A DNA stretch of 41,904 nucleotides from Candidatus Thorarchaeota archaeon (GTDB lineage: Archaea > Asgardarchaeota > Thorarchaeia > Thorarchaeales > Thorarchaeaceae): positions 1-41,904 of the forward strand of contig SDNZ01000008.1 in the NCBI GenBank assembly GCA_004524565.1, given 5' to 3'. Each line of letters begins with the position of its first letter. The stretch's first letter is position 1. Below are positions 41,247-41,904 of this stretch, in pieces. The notes below the pieces were generated by a model that did no database searches, was not told where the DNA came from, and saw only the letters and a program-made list of their open reading frames with translations. A program made the translations under genes and the position numbers.

Positions 41247-41624
41247 ATGAAGTGCATGAAGATCTATGTAGCAGGACCCTATACCGGAAATACATCCGAA
41301 CAGATTGAAGAAAATGTCCGGAATGCAATGGAAGCAGGATTGAAAATCTGGAAGAAGGGCCATTTCCCGTATATTCCACATCTGACTCACTGGCCTGATA
41401 TTTTATCAAGAGAACTTGGGATTGATATGGATTGGGCTGATTATATGAGATGGCATGCACCTTGGGTTGATGATTGCGATGCACTGTTTCTATTAGGTGA
41501 ATCCAAAGGATCACTTCTTGAACTCCAAAGAGCAATTGAGGAAAATAAATTGGTGTTCAGATCAATCGATGATATTCCTGAAGTATCAAGATCACTTACA
41601 TGGGCTGATACTCATTTAGAATAG
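41247..41624 (+). CDS. DUF4406 protein, nucleoside 2-deoxyribosyltransferase-like fold
   Basis: 125 residues. MKIYVAGPYTGN at the start, EQIEENVRNAMEAGLKIWKKGHFPYIPHLTHW, then WADYMRWHAPWVDDCDALFLLGESKGSLLELQRAIEENKLVF are the elements of the DUF4406/NDT-like Rossmann-type fold, with the GPYT loop and the D-x-LFLLGESKGSxxE segment where the catalytic Glu lies in deoxyribosyltransferases. It may act on nucleosides or nucleotides; the substrate is unknown. ATG 41247 or 41256; no SD is visible, so probably leaderless. No operon partner. Confidence 0.85.
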   Translation: MKCMKIYVAGPYTGNTSEQIEENVRNAMEAGLKIWKKGHFPYIPHLTHWPDILSRELGIDMDWADYMRWHAPWVDDCDALFLLGESKGSLLELQRAIEENKLVFRSIDDIPEVSRSLTWADTHLE

Positions 41625-41633
41625 AAGTCACTA

Positions 41634-41904
41634 CTACTCTCTTGCTGCAGGGAGAGTTACTTTGAAGATTTTCTGTAGGTATATTTCATCCTCTATTGTT
41701 TCATGAACCGAAAGTTCACCATTTAGAGACTCAACTATTGTCCTTGCAACAGTAATTCCTAATATCCCACTGCTGTATGATTTTTGATTCTCAACCTTTT
41801 TGCATGGTGTATTAATTGTGATTTCCCAGAGACCCTCACCATCTCGTTCAAACTCATTCAGATCAACAAAAACAGCACTACCCGTACGATAGCAGTCTAG
41901 AACG
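41634..41904 (-). CDS. C-terminal part of a histidine kinase ATPase domain (continues beyond window)
   Basis: Not in the ORF track because its start lies beyond the right edge. The minus strand translates to ...AVFVDLNEFERDGEGLWEITINTPCKK, then SYSSGILGITVARTIVESLNGELSVHETIEDE, KIFKVTLPAARE and a stop (TAG 41634-41636). This is the last ~90 residues of a HATPase domain: a G2-like glycine pair in SGILGI, the VARxIVESLNGELSV helix-strand and the closing FKVTLP strand. The G1 loop (DxGxG) is not recognisable in the visible part; the equivalent region reads TPCKKVENQ, so it may be divergent. Sensor domains cannot be seen. Confidence 0.8.
   Translation of the reverse strand, partial: VLDCYRTGSAVFVDLNEFERDGEGLWEITINTPCKKVENQKSYSSGILGITVARTIVESLNGELSVHETIEDEIYLQKIFKVTLPAARE

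Overview
The window looks like a stretch of an archaeal chromosome at roughly 40% G+C. Evidence seen directly: TATA-like boxes about 25 nt before inferred transcription starts, a mix of Shine-Dalgarno (SD) and near-leaderless starts, frequent GTG/TTG starts, a small RPA-like OB-fold protein with an RGG tail, a Dpo4-type Y-family polymerase with a PIP-box-like end, and a protein with a PARP-type zinc finger. Together with cysteine-ladder leucine-rich repeats and many PAS histidine kinases, this suggests an Asgard-type archaeon (Thorarchaeia would fit). That placement is inference; no rRNA or other marker gene is present, and I saw no tRNA, CRISPR array, IS element or phage gene.

Layout. 1-4.1 kb (minus): a thioredoxin-fold protein cut by the window edge, a coiled-coil/winged-helix protein, two LRR paralogues, a bPH2 membrane protein and a YbjN-like protein. 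4.2-6.5 kb: a PadR regulator coupled to a HAAS membrane protein behind an elaborate palindromic operator. 6.6-9.1 kb: a His/Asp-rich NfeD-like membrane protein and a flotillin (SPFH) protein, separated by a G+C-rich, hairpin-rich leader. 9.2-10.4 kb: a TusA/DsrE sulfur-relay group with a small membrane protein. 10.4-12.2 kb: a PAS histidine kinase fused to a CxxC thioredoxin-like domain. 12.4-14.6 kb: an ArsR regulator and a Zn/Cd P1B-ATPase. 14.6-17.1 kb: an ABC-2 exporter pair. 17.2-25.6 kb: SfsA, a receiver protein with a DHp-like tail, DNA polymerase IV, a four-PAS kinase, threonine dehydratase, a YhhN protein, an FMN split-barrel protein, an ACT protein and a nitroreductase. 25.6-30.3 kb: orphan EutA, a membrane protein, TrmO, an acyl-CoA thioesterase and the PARP-zinc-finger protein. 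30.4-36.4 kb: a second kinase-thioredoxin fusion that has lost its phospho-acceptor His, an MFS transporter, an unknown protein, an M24 peptidase-like protein and the RPA-like SSB. 36.7-41.0 kb: a membrane/export operon behind a TATA box and a 20-bp palindrome, ending in a winged-helix regulator with no canonical start codon. The right end has a DUF4406 protein and the C-terminus of another histidine kinase.

Most interesting: (i) a paralogous pair of kinase-thioredoxin fusions, one apparently a pseudokinase, in a neighbourhood that also holds a receiver-DHp protein without an ATPase domain, which suggests a redox-linked phosphorelay; (ii) a eukaryote-like PARP zinc finger; (iii) a long His-every-four-residues helix on an NfeD protein next to flotillin; (iv) the self-contained 36.7-41.0 kb envelope operon with a small ORF containing a strong hairpin and an apparently non-AUG-initiated regulator.
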